Source of the DNA: Bradyrhizobium diversitatis
GTDB lineage: Bacteria; Pseudomonadota; Alphaproteobacteria; Rhizobiales; Xanthobacteraceae
DNA length: 64,000 nucleotides
Direction: 5' to 3'
Assembly (NCBI RefSeq): GCF_016031635.1
Contig: NZ_JACEGD010000010.1
Span: 124,001-188,000 of the forward strand
In this document: in pieces, positions 25,768 to 34,956 of the stretch
Numbering within the stretch: the stretch's first letter is position 1
How the letters are laid out: each line of letters starts with the position of its first letter
Translations under genes and position numbers: made by a program
The notes under the pieces: generated by a model
Seen by the model: only the letters and a program-made list of their open reading frames with translations
Told to the model about the DNA's origin: nothing
The model's database searches: none

Positions 25768-27276
25768 ATGCAAGATAAATCCACCGCTGAAGACTTCGAC
25801 GTCGTGATCGTCGGCCGCGGGCCGGTCGGCGCCACGCTCGCCAACCTGCTCGGCCTGTGCGGCGTACGGACGCTGGTATTGGAGCGCGAGGCGCGGGCCT
25901 ATCATTTGCCGCGAGCGGTGCATTTCGACGACGAATGCATGCGCGTGTTCCAGACGATCGGACTTGCCGAGACGATCCTGCCGCATGTCATTCTCAGTCC
26001 CGGCATGCTCTTTCTCGATGCCGCCGGTCGCATGCTGCTGGATTGGTCCCGTCCACAGACGCTGACGCCGATGGGCTGGCATCTCAGCTACCGCTTCCAC
26101 CAGCCGGATCTGGAGAACGTGTTGATCGGCGGGCTCGCCCGCTGGCCACACGTCAGCCTGCGCAACCGCTGCGATGTGTTCGCGCTCGATCAGGACGAGG
26201 ATGGCGTGCGCGTCCGCTACGAAGATCTCTCCAACGGCAGGCTCGGCGAGGTCCGCGCCGGCTACGTGATCGGCTGCGACGGCGCCCGCTCGCTGGTGCG
26301 CCGCTTCATCGGCTCGGGGATGGATGACCTCGGCTTCCACGAGCGGTGGCTGGTGATTGACGTCCTGCTCAAGCGCGACCGCGACGATCTCGGCGATTAC
26401 AGCCTTCAGCATTGCGACCCGCGCCGTCCGGCGACCTACGTGCGCGGCACCGGCACGCGGCGGCGCTGGGAGATCACGGTCCTTCCCGACGAGGATTCCC
26501 AGGAGGTCGCGCTACCCGCGAAGGTGTGGGAGCTATTGTCGCGCTGGATCACTCCCGACGATGCCGAGATCGAGCGAGCCGCGGTCTACACGTTTCATTC
26601 CGTCATCGCACAGCAATGGCGGAACGATCGACTGCTGCTCGCGGGCGATTCTGCGCACCAGACGCCGCCCTTTCTCGGCCAGGGCATGTGCGCCGGCATC
26701 CGCGATGCCGCCAACCTCGCCTGGAAGCTTGCCGCGGTCATTCGCGACGGCGCCCCGCCCCACCTGCTCGACACCTATCAGAGCGAGCGCCAGCCGCATG
26801 TGCGCGAATTCATCGAGCTCGCCATTCGCCTCGGCGGCGTCATCAACACCAAGGCGATCGAGGCCGGCCTTGCCGCCGGCGAGGTGCGCGAAAATGCGCC
26901 GGTCAAGCTGGAAGTGAAAAAGCCCCTGCTCGGCCCCGGGCTCGCGCTCGGCGATCTGCCTCTCGCCGGGCATCTCGTGCCGCAGTTCGCGCTGCGAGAC
27001 GGCAGCCGCAGCGACGACCGGATCGGCTACGGCCATGTCCTGCTCGTCGATAGCTCGGCCACTCCCCCTTCGCGTCCCGCTCATTCACTGCCGGGGATCG
27101 AGATCCTGACCAGCAATGATGCCGAGGCCGTCGGCCCTTGGCTGCGCGAGCACGGCATCATCGCCGCACTCGTTCGCCCCGACCGCTACATCCGCGGCAC
27201 CGCCCGTAACGAGACCGACCTCGACCGGCTCATGGCCGCCATCACGCCTCCAACCCACGTGCCGTCCGCGGCCTGA
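25768..27276 (+). CDS. FAD-dependent monooxygenase, MhpA-like (3-(3-hydroxyphenyl)propionate hydroxylase type)
   Basis: 502 aa. The dinucleotide fold VIVGRGPVGATLANLL is at about 13-28, a DG segment (GCDGARSLVRR) at about 170, and GDSAHQTPPFLGQGMCAG at about 294, the order found in aromatic-ring flavin hydroxylases such as MhpA. A C-terminal thioredoxin-like tail is present. It would hydroxylate a phenolic acid to a catechol using NAD(P)H and O2. ATG 25768 follows GGAAGAG. It is the first gene of an operon with an FAH-family hydrolase and a binding protein. Confidence 0.9.
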   Translation: MQDKSTAEDFDVVIVGRGPVGATLANLLGLCGVRTLVLEREARAYHLPRAVHFDDECMRVFQTIGLAETILPHVILSPGMLFLDAAGRMLLDWSRPQTLTPMGWHLSYRFHQPDLENVLIGGLARWPHVSLRNRCDVFALDQDEDGVRVRYEDLSNGRLGEVRAGYVIGCDGARSLVRRFIGSGMDDLGFHERWLVIDVLLKRDRDDLGDYSLQHCDPRRPATYVRGTGTRRRWEITVLPDEDSQEVALPAKVWELLSRWITPDDAEIERAAVYTFHSVIAQQWRNDRLLLAGDSAHQTPPFLGQGMCAGIRDAANLAWKLAAVIRDGAPPHLLDTYQSERQPHVREFIELAIRLGGVINTKAIEAGLAAGEVRENAPVKLEVKKPLLGPGLALGDLPLAGHLVPQFALRDGSRSDDRIGYGHVLLVDSSATPPSRPAHSLPGIEILTSNDAEAVGPWLREHGIIAALVRPDRYIRGTARNETDLDRLMAAITPPTHVPSAA

Positions 27277-27298
27277 ACGAACATCCCAAGGATACCCC

Positions 27299-28150
27299 AT
27301 GAAGCTGCTCTCTTTCATCGCCAACGGCCGCACCTCGTTCGGAGTCGTCAAGGACAATGGCGTCGTCGATCTGGGCTCGCGCATAACGGGCTGCACAACG
27401 CTACGACAGTTGCTTGAAGCTGGCCGCGTCGCCGAAGCGGCCAAGCTTGCAGCCTCCACTGCCCCAGACCATCCGGTCGACAGCATCACCTTCGCACCCG
27501 TGATCCCCGATCCCGGCAAGATCATCTGCGTCGGTCTCAACTATCGCGACCATGTGGCCGAGACCGGCCGCACCGTCACGGAGAAGCCGGCTCTGTTCGT
27601 TCGCTTCCCATGCAGCCAAGTCGGCCATCTCCAGCCCATCGTGAAGCCGAAGGTCAGCGACGACTTCGACTATGAAGGCGAGCTCGCGCTCGTCATCGGC
27701 AAGGCGGGCCGCCACATTCCCGCCGGCCGCGCGCTCGACCACGTCGCCGGCTATTCCTGCTACAACGAAGGCAGCATCCGCGACTGGCAACGCCACACCA
27801 GTCAATTCCTCGCCGGCAAGACCTTTGCCGAAAGCGGCAGTTTCGGTCCGTGGCTGGTGACGACGGACGAGATTCCCGATCCGTCAAAGCTCACTTTGCA
27901 GACCCGGCTGAACGGCAACGTCGTGCAGGACACCACGACGGATCTCCTGATCACCGCCATCCCCGAGCTGATCGCCTACATCTCCACCATCTGCCCGCTC
28001 GCGCCCGGCGACGTCATCGTCACGGGCACGCCGGGCGGTGTCGGCGCCAAGCGCACGCCGCCGCTGTGGATGCGCCACGGCGACACCGTCGAGGTCGAGA
28101 TCTCCGGCATCGGCACCTTGCGCAACACGGTGATCGCCGAGCCGGCCTGA
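27299..28150 (+). CDS. Fumarylacetoacetate hydrolase-family protein
   Basis: 283 aa. A short N-terminal domain precedes the FAH fold: ICVGLNYRDHV, then DFDYEGELALVIGK with acidic metal ligands, GYSCYNEGSIRDWQ, and the GDVIVTGTPGGVG loop near the C-terminus. Members hydrolyse or hydrate ring-cleavage products such as fumarylpyruvate or 2-oxopent-4-enoate, or decarboxylate oxaloacetate. Location 22 bp after a ring hydroxylase suggests action on the ring-cleavage product. Its ATG follows AAGGA. Confidence 0.9.
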   Translation: MKLLSFIANGRTSFGVVKDNGVVDLGSRITGCTTLRQLLEAGRVAEAAKLAASTAPDHPVDSITFAPVIPDPGKIICVGLNYRDHVAETGRTVTEKPALFVRFPCSQVGHLQPIVKPKVSDDFDYEGELALVIGKAGRHIPAGRALDHVAGYSCYNEGSIRDWQRHTSQFLAGKTFAESGSFGPWLVTTDEIPDPSKLTLQTRLNGNVVQDTTTDLLITAIPELIAYISTICPLAPGDVIVTGTPGGVGAKRTPPLWMRHGDTVEVEISGIGTLRNTVIAEPA

Positions 28151-28192
28151 CCGTCAAGACCGATTAATCAACAATAAAATCAAGGAAACGCC

Positions 28193-29404
28193 ATGGGCAC
28201 GACCCGAACCACATCCGCCGCCATCCTGCTGATGACACTCGCGCTCGCCGGCTCCGCTGCGCGGGCCGAAATCAAGGGCGACGCCATCCGCATCGGCGTG
28301 CTCACCGACATGAACGGCGTATTCGCAACCGCGATGGGTCCGGGCTCGGTCGAGGCGGCTCGCATGGCCGCGGAGGAGTTCGGCGGCAAGATCAACGGCA
28401 AGCCGATCGAGATCCTGCAGGCCGATCACCAGAACAAGCCGGATCTCGCGGCATCGCTGGCGCGAAAATGGTTCAGCGACGGGGTGCAGGCAATCGCCGA
28501 TGGTGGCAGCTCCGGCGCGGCGCTGGCGGTGCAAGAGCTGGTGCGCGGCAATGGCAAGATGTTCCTCATCTCCGGCGCCGGCGCAAACCAGCTCACCGAC
28601 GAGGCCTGCGCGCCGACCAGTGTGCAATGGACCCAGGACGCCTACTCCACGGCGACTGCGGTGGTCTCCGGCATCATGCAGACCAGCAAGGAGCCGTGGT
28701 TCTTCATCACCGGCGACTACGCGTTCGGCCATTCGATCGAGGCGACCGCCCGCGACCGCATCGTCGCGCTCGGCGGCAAGGTCGCCGGCAGCGTGAAGGC
28801 CCAGCTCGGCACGCCCGACTACAGTTCGTTCCTGCTCCAGGCCCAGTCGTCCGGCGCCAAGATCCTGGCCATCAATGTCGCCGGCGACAACGCCACCGCG
28901 ATCAAGCAGGCCGAGGAATTCGGGCTCGCTGATCAGGGCATGAAGATCGTCCCGATGTCGTTCCAGAACGTCGACATCGAATCGGTCGGGCTCAAGGCGA
29001 CGCGCGGCGACCTCATCGTCACCTCGTTCTTCGAGGACGTCTCTCCGGCAGCCCGGAAATTCTCTGATACATTCTATGGGCGGCGCAAGGCGATGCCCTC
29101 GCAGATCCAGGCCGGCGTCTACTCCGCCGTGCGCCATTATCTGCAAGCGATCAAGGACACCGATTCCGACGACAGCGCGACCGTGATGGCGAAGATGAAG
29201 GCAACCCCGGTGTCGGATGCCTACACACCCAACGGCCGCATTCGCGAGGACCAGCGCATGGTGCACGATCTCTATCTGGTCCAGGTCAAGACGCCGGAGG
29301 AATCGAAAGGCCCATGGGATTTCGTCAAGCTGGTCGCGACGATCCCGCCCGATCAGGCCTTTCGTCCGCTCGACCGCAGCAAATGCGGGCTGGTCGGCAA
29401 GTAA
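28193..29404 (+). CDS. ABC transporter substrate-binding protein (Peripla_BP_6)
   Basis: 403 aa with a signal peptide (residues 1-24, ending in ARA). The LivK-like fold starts IRIGVLTDMNGVFA; ADGGSSGAALAVQE forms a lobe 1 binding loop. It follows the FAH gene by 42 bp with a good AAGGAAA site and is probably the last gene of the monooxygenase operon. Like the other binding proteins here, it has no adjacent permease or ATPase. The ligand is likely the aromatic acid degraded by the operon. Confidence 0.9.
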   Translation: MGTTRTTSAAILLMTLALAGSAARAEIKGDAIRIGVLTDMNGVFATAMGPGSVEAARMAAEEFGGKINGKPIEILQADHQNKPDLAASLARKWFSDGVQAIADGGSSGAALAVQELVRGNGKMFLISGAGANQLTDEACAPTSVQWTQDAYSTATAVVSGIMQTSKEPWFFITGDYAFGHSIEATARDRIVALGGKVAGSVKAQLGTPDYSSFLLQAQSSGAKILAINVAGDNATAIKQAEEFGLADQGMKIVPMSFQNVDIESVGLKATRGDLIVTSFFEDVSPAARKFSDTFYGRRKAMPSQIQAGVYSAVRHYLQAIKDTDSDDSATVMAKMKATPVSDAYTPNGRIREDQRMVHDLYLVQVKTPEESKGPWDFVKLVATIPPDQAFRPLDRSKCGLVGK

Positions 29405-29407
29405 TCG

Positions 29408-30250
29408 CTAGGCCAGATAGCGCGTGATGTAGCCTTCCATGGCGTAGAGCGCACAGAGCGCGAGGCTCGACCACACCGCGGCGCTGAAATACAGGAACAT
29501 CCAGGTCAGCTCGCCCTTCCAATGCGCGATGTCGTGGGTCACGACCCAGCGCGTCGAGACGTCATGCAGGCCCTCGAGAAAGCCGAGGAACCTGTTGCCC
29601 TCGGCGTGCCCTGCCCGCCAGCGGCTGAGATACATCGGCACGTCGACGGTGACGAGGAAGGCGAGGAAGCAGGCGATGCCGACGATCCCTGACATCAGCG
29701 CCCAGCGCACCACGCCCTGGAATTCCGGCATCAGGCGGCACAGCGCGATGCCGGCGAGGAAGAAGGTCACCGCCCACAGCGAATTCTCGATCGCGTTGTA
29801 GAGATAGTTGGTGGTCACCACCGCGTACCAGGAGAAGCACTCGGCGATGATGATCACCGGGACGATCGCCCAGGCGATGTTCACCGCCGTCTCGGCGCCG
29901 GTCATGGTCCCGAGCTGATGCAGGATGATGGCCCATTGCGCCGCGAAGCAGACCTCGGCGACGGTCGCGACCGAGCGTCCCACGAAGACGCTCGATAGCC
30001 AGGTGTCGAACAAGCAGATGCGCTGCACGTCGGCGCGCGGCAGCACCGAGCGGAAAGCACAGCCGAACACATAGCCGGCGCACAGCAGGAACATCAGCCC
30101 GATATCCGAGCCGCCACTGATGCTGCCCGCCACCGTCGGATAGAACTCGCGATAGAGCATGAACCAGACGAGAATATTGGCGCTGCTCACAAGCGTAAGG
30201 GATCCCCACCACCACGCGAGGGGATTTGACCGCGCCTGCCACTGCAACAT
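29408..30250 (-). CDS. Polytopic membrane protein, unknown
   Basis: 280 aa with seven or eight hydrophobic helices: one near 15-35, others around 60-80, 100-120, 130-150, 170-190 and 200-220, and one near the C-terminus. Charged loops such as MYLSRWRAGHAEG separate them. I do not recognise the family. The start at 30250 has a GGAGCGG site; the frame could extend 55 residues upstream into a Cys-rich segment, but no ribosome site supports that. It converges with the binding-protein gene and is divergent from an IclR regulator. Confidence 0.75.
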   Translation of the reverse strand: MLQWQARSNPLAWWWGSLTLVSSANILVWFMLYREFYPTVAGSISGGSDIGLMFLLCAGYVFGCAFRSVLPRADVQRICLFDTWLSSVFVGRSVATVAEVCFAAQWAIILHQLGTMTGAETAVNIAWAIVPVIIIAECFSWYAVVTTNYLYNAIENSLWAVTFFLAGIALCRLMPEFQGVVRWALMSGIVGIACFLAFLVTVDVPMYLSRWRAGHAEGNRFLGFLEGLHDVSTRWVVTHDIAHWKGELTWMFLYFSAAVWSSLALCALYAMEGYITRYLA

Positions 30251-30278
30251 GAGCCGCTCCGCAAAATTATCGATCTGA

Positions 30279-30314
30279 CATGCCGTCGTAATAATCCTGT
30301 CACAGGACGGCATG
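30279..30314. repeat. Nested inverted repeat between divergent genes
   Basis: CATGCCGTC (30279-30287) is mirrored by GACGGCATG (30306-30314). Inside the same span TCCTG-TCA-CAGGA (30295-30307) forms a second small palindrome overlapping the right arm. Only one structure can form at a time. It may be an operator or a leader hairpin for the membrane protein at 29408-30250. Confidence 0.5.
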
Positions 30315-30427
30315 CAATCGCGACAAAAATCTGTCTGCACGCTCGTTTGAGAGCGGTCTCTCACGGAAGTGTCCCAGGCACAGTTGCGTCCACATATCGG
30401 ACAATTTCTACGCAATTGGCAAATCTA

Positions 30428-30458
30428 TTGGACATCTGAGCCGCGCCTGTCTGATAAT
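30428..30458 (+). promoter_or_regulatory. Possible sigma-70 promoter of IclR gene
   Basis: TTGGAC (30428-30433) and GATAAT (30453-30458) are separated by 19 bp, slightly longer than ideal. The -10 lies 5 nt before the ATG, so a leaderless or very short leader transcript would result. Low confidence. Confidence 0.3.
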
Positions 30459-30463
30459 TAGGA

Positions 30464-31351
30464 ATGGCCCCGACGAGCTCATCCAAGCCACGACATCCGC
30501 CCTCCTCCGCCGCAGCCGTGCTGGCGGACAGCGCCGACGACGCCGCTTTCGCCACGACGCTGGCAAAAGGGCTCGTCGTGCTGGAGGCGTTCAAGGCCGG
30601 GAGCACGCTGCTCGGCAACATGGAGCTGTCGACGCTGACCGGCATCCCGCGGCCGACAGTGGCGAGGCTGACCCATACGCTGGCCGAGCTTGGCTATCTC
30701 CGTTACGACGCCGAGCGCTCGAAGTACCGCGTCGGTGCGCGGGCGCTGCGTATGGCGCATCCCCTGCTCGCCGGCATGCAATTCCGCCAGGTGGCGCGGC
30801 CGATGATGCAGGAGCTGGCGCACAGCGTCCGCGGCACGGTCTCGATCGGCCTGCTCGACGCGACCTCGATGATCTATGTGGAGACCGCGCGCTCCGGCGA
30901 CGTCGGCCCGCACGTGCCCGACATCGGGATGCCCATTCCCGTCGTGATGACCGCCATGGGCCGCGCCGCGGCGTCGACCTTGCCGCCGGCTGATGCAGAC
31001 CGGCTGGAACGGAACATCGCCGCCGAAGACGCCGGGCTGTGGTCGACGTTCCGGGACAACTACCGCGCCGGGATTGCGCAATGCAAAAACCGCGGCTTCT
31101 GCACCTGCTGGGGCGAGTACATGGCCTCGATCCATGCCGTCGCCGCGCCGCTGTTTCATGCGAGTGAATCGAAGCAGTCGTTCTCGATCAATTGCGGCAT
31201 CCCCGCCTTCCGGCTCCAGCCGGGCCAGCTCGAGGGCGAGATCGGTCCGCGCATCGCCGCGCTCGCCGACAGCATCCGCGCCATCGTCGGGCAAGCCGAG
31301 GCCACGACGACGCCGCGCAAGACCAAGAAGATCACAAGCGGCGGGACATGA
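30464..31351 (+). CDS. IclR-family transcriptional regulator
   Basis: 295 aa. A low-complexity Pro/Ala/Ser N-tail (1-25) precedes a winged helix at about 35-90 (GLVVLEAFKAGS ... TGIPRPTVARLTHTLAELGYL) and an effector domain at about 105-285 with MGRAAAST and a Cys-containing loop (FCTCWGEYM). It sits 1 bp upstream of a CoA-transferase gene on the same strand, so it is an unusual regulator placed first in the operon it may control. No strong ribosome site precedes ATG 30464. Confidence 0.9.
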   Translation: MAPTSSSKPRHPPSSAAAVLADSADDAAFATTLAKGLVVLEAFKAGSTLLGNMELSTLTGIPRPTVARLTHTLAELGYLRYDAERSKYRVGARALRMAHPLLAGMQFRQVARPMMQELAHSVRGTVSIGLLDATSMIYVETARSGDVGPHVPDIGMPIPVVMTAMGRAAASTLPPADADRLERNIAAEDAGLWSTFRDNYRAGIAQCKNRGFCTCWGEYMASIHAVAAPLFHASESKQSFSINCGIPAFRLQPGQLEGEIGPRIAALADSIRAIVGQAEATTTPRKTKKITSGGT

Positions 31352-31352
31352 C

Positions 31353-32549
31353 ATGGCTGGGCCGCTCGAAGGATTGAAGGTTCTCGACATCGCGACGATC
31401 ATCGCCGCGCCGTTCGCCGCCACGCTGCTGGCCGACTACGGCGCGGACGTGCTCAAGATCGAGATGCCCGGGCATGGCGACGGCGTGCGGTCGTTTCCGC
31501 CGTTCAAGGACGGCAAGCCGCTGTGGTGGAAGGCCGCCAACCGCAACAAGAAGTTTGCCACGCTCGACCTGCGCACGCCGGAAGGGCTTGCGCTGTTCAA
31601 GCAGCTGCTTCCGCGCTTCGACGTGCTGATCGAGAATTTTCGTCCGGGAACGCTGGATCGCTGGGGCCTTCCCAAGGAGGTGCTGTGGTCGATCCAGCCG
31701 CGCCTCGTGATTCTGCGCGCCACCGCCTTCGGGCAGGACGGCCCCTATCGCGAGCGCCCCGGCTTCGCCCGCATCTTCGAGGCCATGGGCGGCCTCACCT
31801 ACATCACCGGCGAGAGCGAGGGCGAGCCGACCCATCCCGGATATCCGATCGGGGATTCGATCGGCGGCCTGTTCGGCGCCGTCGGCGTGCTCGCGGCTCT
31901 ATGGAAGCGGGCACGCGATCCGCATGCGCCGGGCGAGGAGATCGATCTCGCACTGACCGAGGCCGTATTCCGCCTGCTCGACGTTCTCGCCATCGAGCAT
32001 GACCAGCTCGGCGCCGTTCGAGAGCGGATCGGCAACGCCAACGGCTATTCGGCGCCGGCCGCCGTGTTTCGCACCAGCGACGATCACTGGGTAACGCTCG
32101 CAGGTTCGACCAACGCGCTCTTTGCCGCGAATTGCCGGGCGATCGGACGCCCGGACCTCGTCGATGATCCGCGGTTTGCCACCAACGACCAGCGCGTCAG
32201 GCACGCCGCCGAGCTCAACGGCATCTTTGCGGCCTGGTGCGCCGCCCATCCCCTCGACGAGGTCCTCGCGAGGTTCAACGCCGCGCAGGGAACGCTCGCC
32301 CCGATCTATTCGATCGATCAGATCGCCGCCGACCCGCAGGTGCAGGCGCGCGAGGTGATCACCCGCGTTGCCGACCGGGATTTCGGCACGGTCGCCATGA
32401 CCAATGCCGTTCCTCGCTTCACCGTCGACCCCGCGCGGTTGCGTCACGCCGCGGGCGACGTCGGCCAGGACAATGACGAGGTGTTCCGGAACTGGCTCGG
32501 CCTGTCGGACCATGAGATCGAACAGCTCACTCAACGAAAGGTGATCTGA
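31353..32549 (+). CDS. CaiB/BaiF (family III) CoA-transferase
   Basis: 398 aa, the normal length. The N-terminal Rossmann region starts LKVLDIATIIAAPFAATLLAD and contains VLIENFRPGTLDRWG. The catalytic Asp is about 168 (YPIGDSIGGLFG). The enzyme moves CoA between carboxylic acids; partners cannot be read from sequence. It starts 1 bp after the IclR stop. Two periplasmic binding-protein genes follow at 32607 and 33614, suggesting a unit that captures and activates an organic acid. Confidence 0.93.
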   Translation: MAGPLEGLKVLDIATIIAAPFAATLLADYGADVLKIEMPGHGDGVRSFPPFKDGKPLWWKAANRNKKFATLDLRTPEGLALFKQLLPRFDVLIENFRPGTLDRWGLPKEVLWSIQPRLVILRATAFGQDGPYRERPGFARIFEAMGGLTYITGESEGEPTHPGYPIGDSIGGLFGAVGVLAALWKRARDPHAPGEEIDLALTEAVFRLLDVLAIEHDQLGAVRERIGNANGYSAPAAVFRTSDDHWVTLAGSTNALFAANCRAIGRPDLVDDPRFATNDQRVRHAAELNGIFAAWCAAHPLDEVLARFNAAQGTLAPIYSIDQIAADPQVQAREVITRVADRDFGTVAMTNAVPRFTVDPARLRHAAGDVGQDNDEVFRNWLGLSDHEIEQLTQRKVI

Positions 32550-32606
32550 CGTCGCAAGAAGACCAACAACACAAGAACACCAACAACAAGAGGGAGGACG
32601 ACAACG

Positions 32607-33593
32607 GTGGCATCATTCAAGGTCACACGCCGATTCCTGCTGGGCACGATCGCAGGCGGCCTCGCAGCAGGATCAGGCTTGGCGGCGCATGCCGAGGACG
32701 CCTGGCCGTCGCGCATGGTGCGGCTGATCTCGCCCTACGGGCCCGGCGGCTCCAACGACATCTCGCTGCGCCTGCTGGCCGAGGAGTTCGGCCGCAGCCT
32801 GCGTCAGCAGTTCATCGTCGAGAATAAGCCGGGTGCCGGCACGCGCATCGCCAACGACATGGTCGCCCATGCGCCGGGCGACGGCTACACGATCCTGTAC
32901 GTCGCGGCGCCCTACGCGACCGCCGAGGCGCTGTTCGGCAAGCTGACCTATGACCGCAAGGATCTGCAGCCGGTGGCGATGGCGGTGATCGCGCCGCTGT
33001 TCCTGATCATCAGTGCCGACGCGCCGTTCAAGACGCTGCCCGAGTTGATCGCCTACGGCAAATCGAAACCGGACGGGCTGACCTTCGCCTCTCCCGGCGC
33101 CGGCTCGCAGCCGCACCTCGCCGGAGAGCTTCTGTTCCGCGATGCCGGCGTCAAGGGGCTGAACATCCCGTTCCGGGGCGATGCGGCCTCCTACACCGAG
33201 CTGCTCGCCGGCCGCGTCGATGCGACGCTGACGGCGCTGCCGACCGCCCTGCCCTACATCCAGAGCGGCAAGTTCACCGTGCTCGGCGTCGCCTCGCCCG
33301 AGCGCAGCGCGCTCTACCCGCAGGCGCCGACGCTGCGCGAGCAGGGCTTTCCCAACGTGGCCGCCGCCGGGTGGTACGGCTTCATGGTGCCGTCCACGAC
33401 GCCGCGCGCGATCGTCGACAAGCTCCAGGCCGAGGTTCTGCGCGCGCTCGCCGAACCCGCAATCAAGGACAAGCTGACCGCCCAGGGCCTCGAAGTGCGT
33501 GCCGGCACTGCAGCCGAGTTCGGCCGGTTCATCGACAACGAGACGCAGAAGTGGACCAGGCTGATCCGCGACGCCGGCCTCAAGGGCGAATAG
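32607..33593 (+). CDS. Bug-family tripartite tricarboxylate-type periplasmic binding protein
   Basis: 328 aa with a twin-Arg-like or Sec signal (residues 1-30: TRRFLLGTIAGG). The Bug signature motifs are present: YGPGGSNDISLRL, the VENKPGAGTRIAND loop, and FASPGAGSQPHLAGELL. It binds an organic or aromatic acid in the periplasm. No tctA/tctB membrane genes are in the window. It starts at GTG 32607 behind a GAGGGAGGA region. It is co-oriented with the CoA-transferase. Confidence 0.9.
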   Translation: MASFKVTRRFLLGTIAGGLAAGSGLAAHAEDAWPSRMVRLISPYGPGGSNDISLRLLAEEFGRSLRQQFIVENKPGAGTRIANDMVAHAPGDGYTILYVAAPYATAEALFGKLTYDRKDLQPVAMAVIAPLFLIISADAPFKTLPELIAYGKSKPDGLTFASPGAGSQPHLAGELLFRDAGVKGLNIPFRGDAASYTELLAGRVDATLTALPTALPYIQSGKFTVLGVASPERSALYPQAPTLREQGFPNVAAAGWYGFMVPSTTPRAIVDKLQAEVLRALAEPAIKDKLTAQGLEVRAGTAAEFGRFIDNETQKWTRLIRDAGLKGE

Positions 33594-33613
33594 CAAGCGG
33601 GAGGGACAAGCAC

Positions 33614-34834
33614 ATGACAAGCACTCTTCTCAAGCGCATCGCAGCTTCCGCGCTGCTCCTCGCGCTCTCGATCACGGCAGCGCAGGCGCAGAAGAAATAC
33701 GATCCCGGCGCGTCCGACACCGCGATCAAGGTCGGTCAGACCGTGCCGCTCAGCGGCCCGGCCTCGGCCTACGCCGTGATCGGCAAGACCCAGGCCGCCT
33801 ATATGCGGATGATCAACGACCAGGGCGGCGTCAACGGCCGCAAGGTGGAGCTGATCCAGTATGACGACGCCTATTCGCCGCCGAAAACGGTGGAGCAGAC
33901 CCGCAGGCTGGTCGAAAGCGACGAGGTGCTGCTGACGTTCCAGATCATCGGCACGGCGCCGAACGTCGCCGTACAGAAATATCTCAACGCCAGGAAAATC
34001 CCGCAGCTCTTCGCAGCGACCGGCGCGGCGCGCTTCACCGACCCGAAGAACTTCCCGTGGACGATGGGCTTCAACCCGTCCTACCTCGTCGAGGGCCGCA
34101 TCTACGCGCAGTACCTGCTGAAGAACCACCCGAACGCGAAAATCGGCGTGCTCTACCAGAACGACGACCTCGGCAAGGATTATCTCGCCGGCCTCAAGGC
34201 CGGCCTCGGCGAGAAGGCGAACATGGTCGTGGCCGAGACCTCCTACGAGATCACCGAGCCGACCATCGACTCGCAGATCCTGCGGCTGAGGGACGCGGGT
34301 GCCGACGTGCTGTTCAGCGCGACGACGCCGAAGCAGGCGGCCCAGGCGATCAAGAAGGTCGCCGAGATCGGCTGGAAGCCGCTGCACATCATCGACATCA
34401 ACGCCTCCTCGGTCAGCGCCGTGCTGAAGCCCGCGGGGCTCGACAACTCGAAGGGCGTCGTCAGCGTCGGTTACGTCAAGGATGCCGCCGATCCCGAATG
34501 GAAGGACGATGCCGGCATGAAGCGCTATTTCGCCTTCATGGCGAAGTACTATCCCGAAGGCGACAAGGATTCGAACCTGAATGTCTATGGCTACATCACC
34601 GCGCAGCTGCTGGTGCAGGTGCTGAAGCAGTGCGGCGACGATCTCACCCGCGACAATGTCATGCGACAGGCGGCCAACCTCAAAAACGTCGAACTCGACC
34701 TGACGCTCCCGGGGATCTCGGTCACGACCTCGCCGACCGACTATCGGGTCAACAAGCAGTTCCAGATGGTGCAGTTCGACGGCCTGCGCTGGCAGAAGCT
34801 CGGTGACATCGTGTCGGATGAGGCCAGGGAGTGA
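33614..34834 (+). CDS. ABC transporter substrate-binding protein (Peripla_BP_6)
   Basis: 406 aa with a signal peptide (residues 1-25, ending in AQA). It has the LivK-type fold with IKVGQTVPLSGPASAYA, GVNGRKVELIQYDD, and a lobe 2 start at about 170 (KIGVLYQNDDLGKDYL). A close set of proteins in related genomes binds aromatic acids or amides. It begins 20 bp after the Bug-type gene behind GGGAGGGA. It is the last gene of the IclR/CoA-transferase unit and, again, has no permease partner. Confidence 0.92.
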   Translation: MTSTLLKRIAASALLLALSITAAQAQKKYDPGASDTAIKVGQTVPLSGPASAYAVIGKTQAAYMRMINDQGGVNGRKVELIQYDDAYSPPKTVEQTRRLVESDEVLLTFQIIGTAPNVAVQKYLNARKIPQLFAATGAARFTDPKNFPWTMGFNPSYLVEGRIYAQYLLKNHPNAKIGVLYQNDDLGKDYLAGLKAGLGEKANMVVAETSYEITEPTIDSQILRLRDAGADVLFSATTPKQAAQAIKKVAEIGWKPLHIIDINASSVSAVLKPAGLDNSKGVVSVGYVKDAADPEWKDDAGMKRYFAFMAKYYPEGDKDSNLNVYGYITAQLLVQVLKQCGDDLTRDNVMRQAANLKNVELDLTLPGISVTTSPTDYRVNKQFQMVQFDGLRWQKLGDIVSDEARE

Positions 34835-34956
34835 GACGGCGAGAGGCCGTTTGGCCGTGATCGTTCCTGCCGGTCAACGCACGCAAAGCAAAGGCACGAA
34901 AGAGCCACCGGCCGCCCTGGCGCGCCGGTGGTTCGATATCGGCGGGAATCTCCGAG

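Noticed and set aside
30251..30415. Longer N-terminus of the membrane protein, adding a CPxC-like motif
   Set aside because: No ribosome site upstream and the extension runs through the divergent promoter region; the start at 30250 has GGAGCGG.
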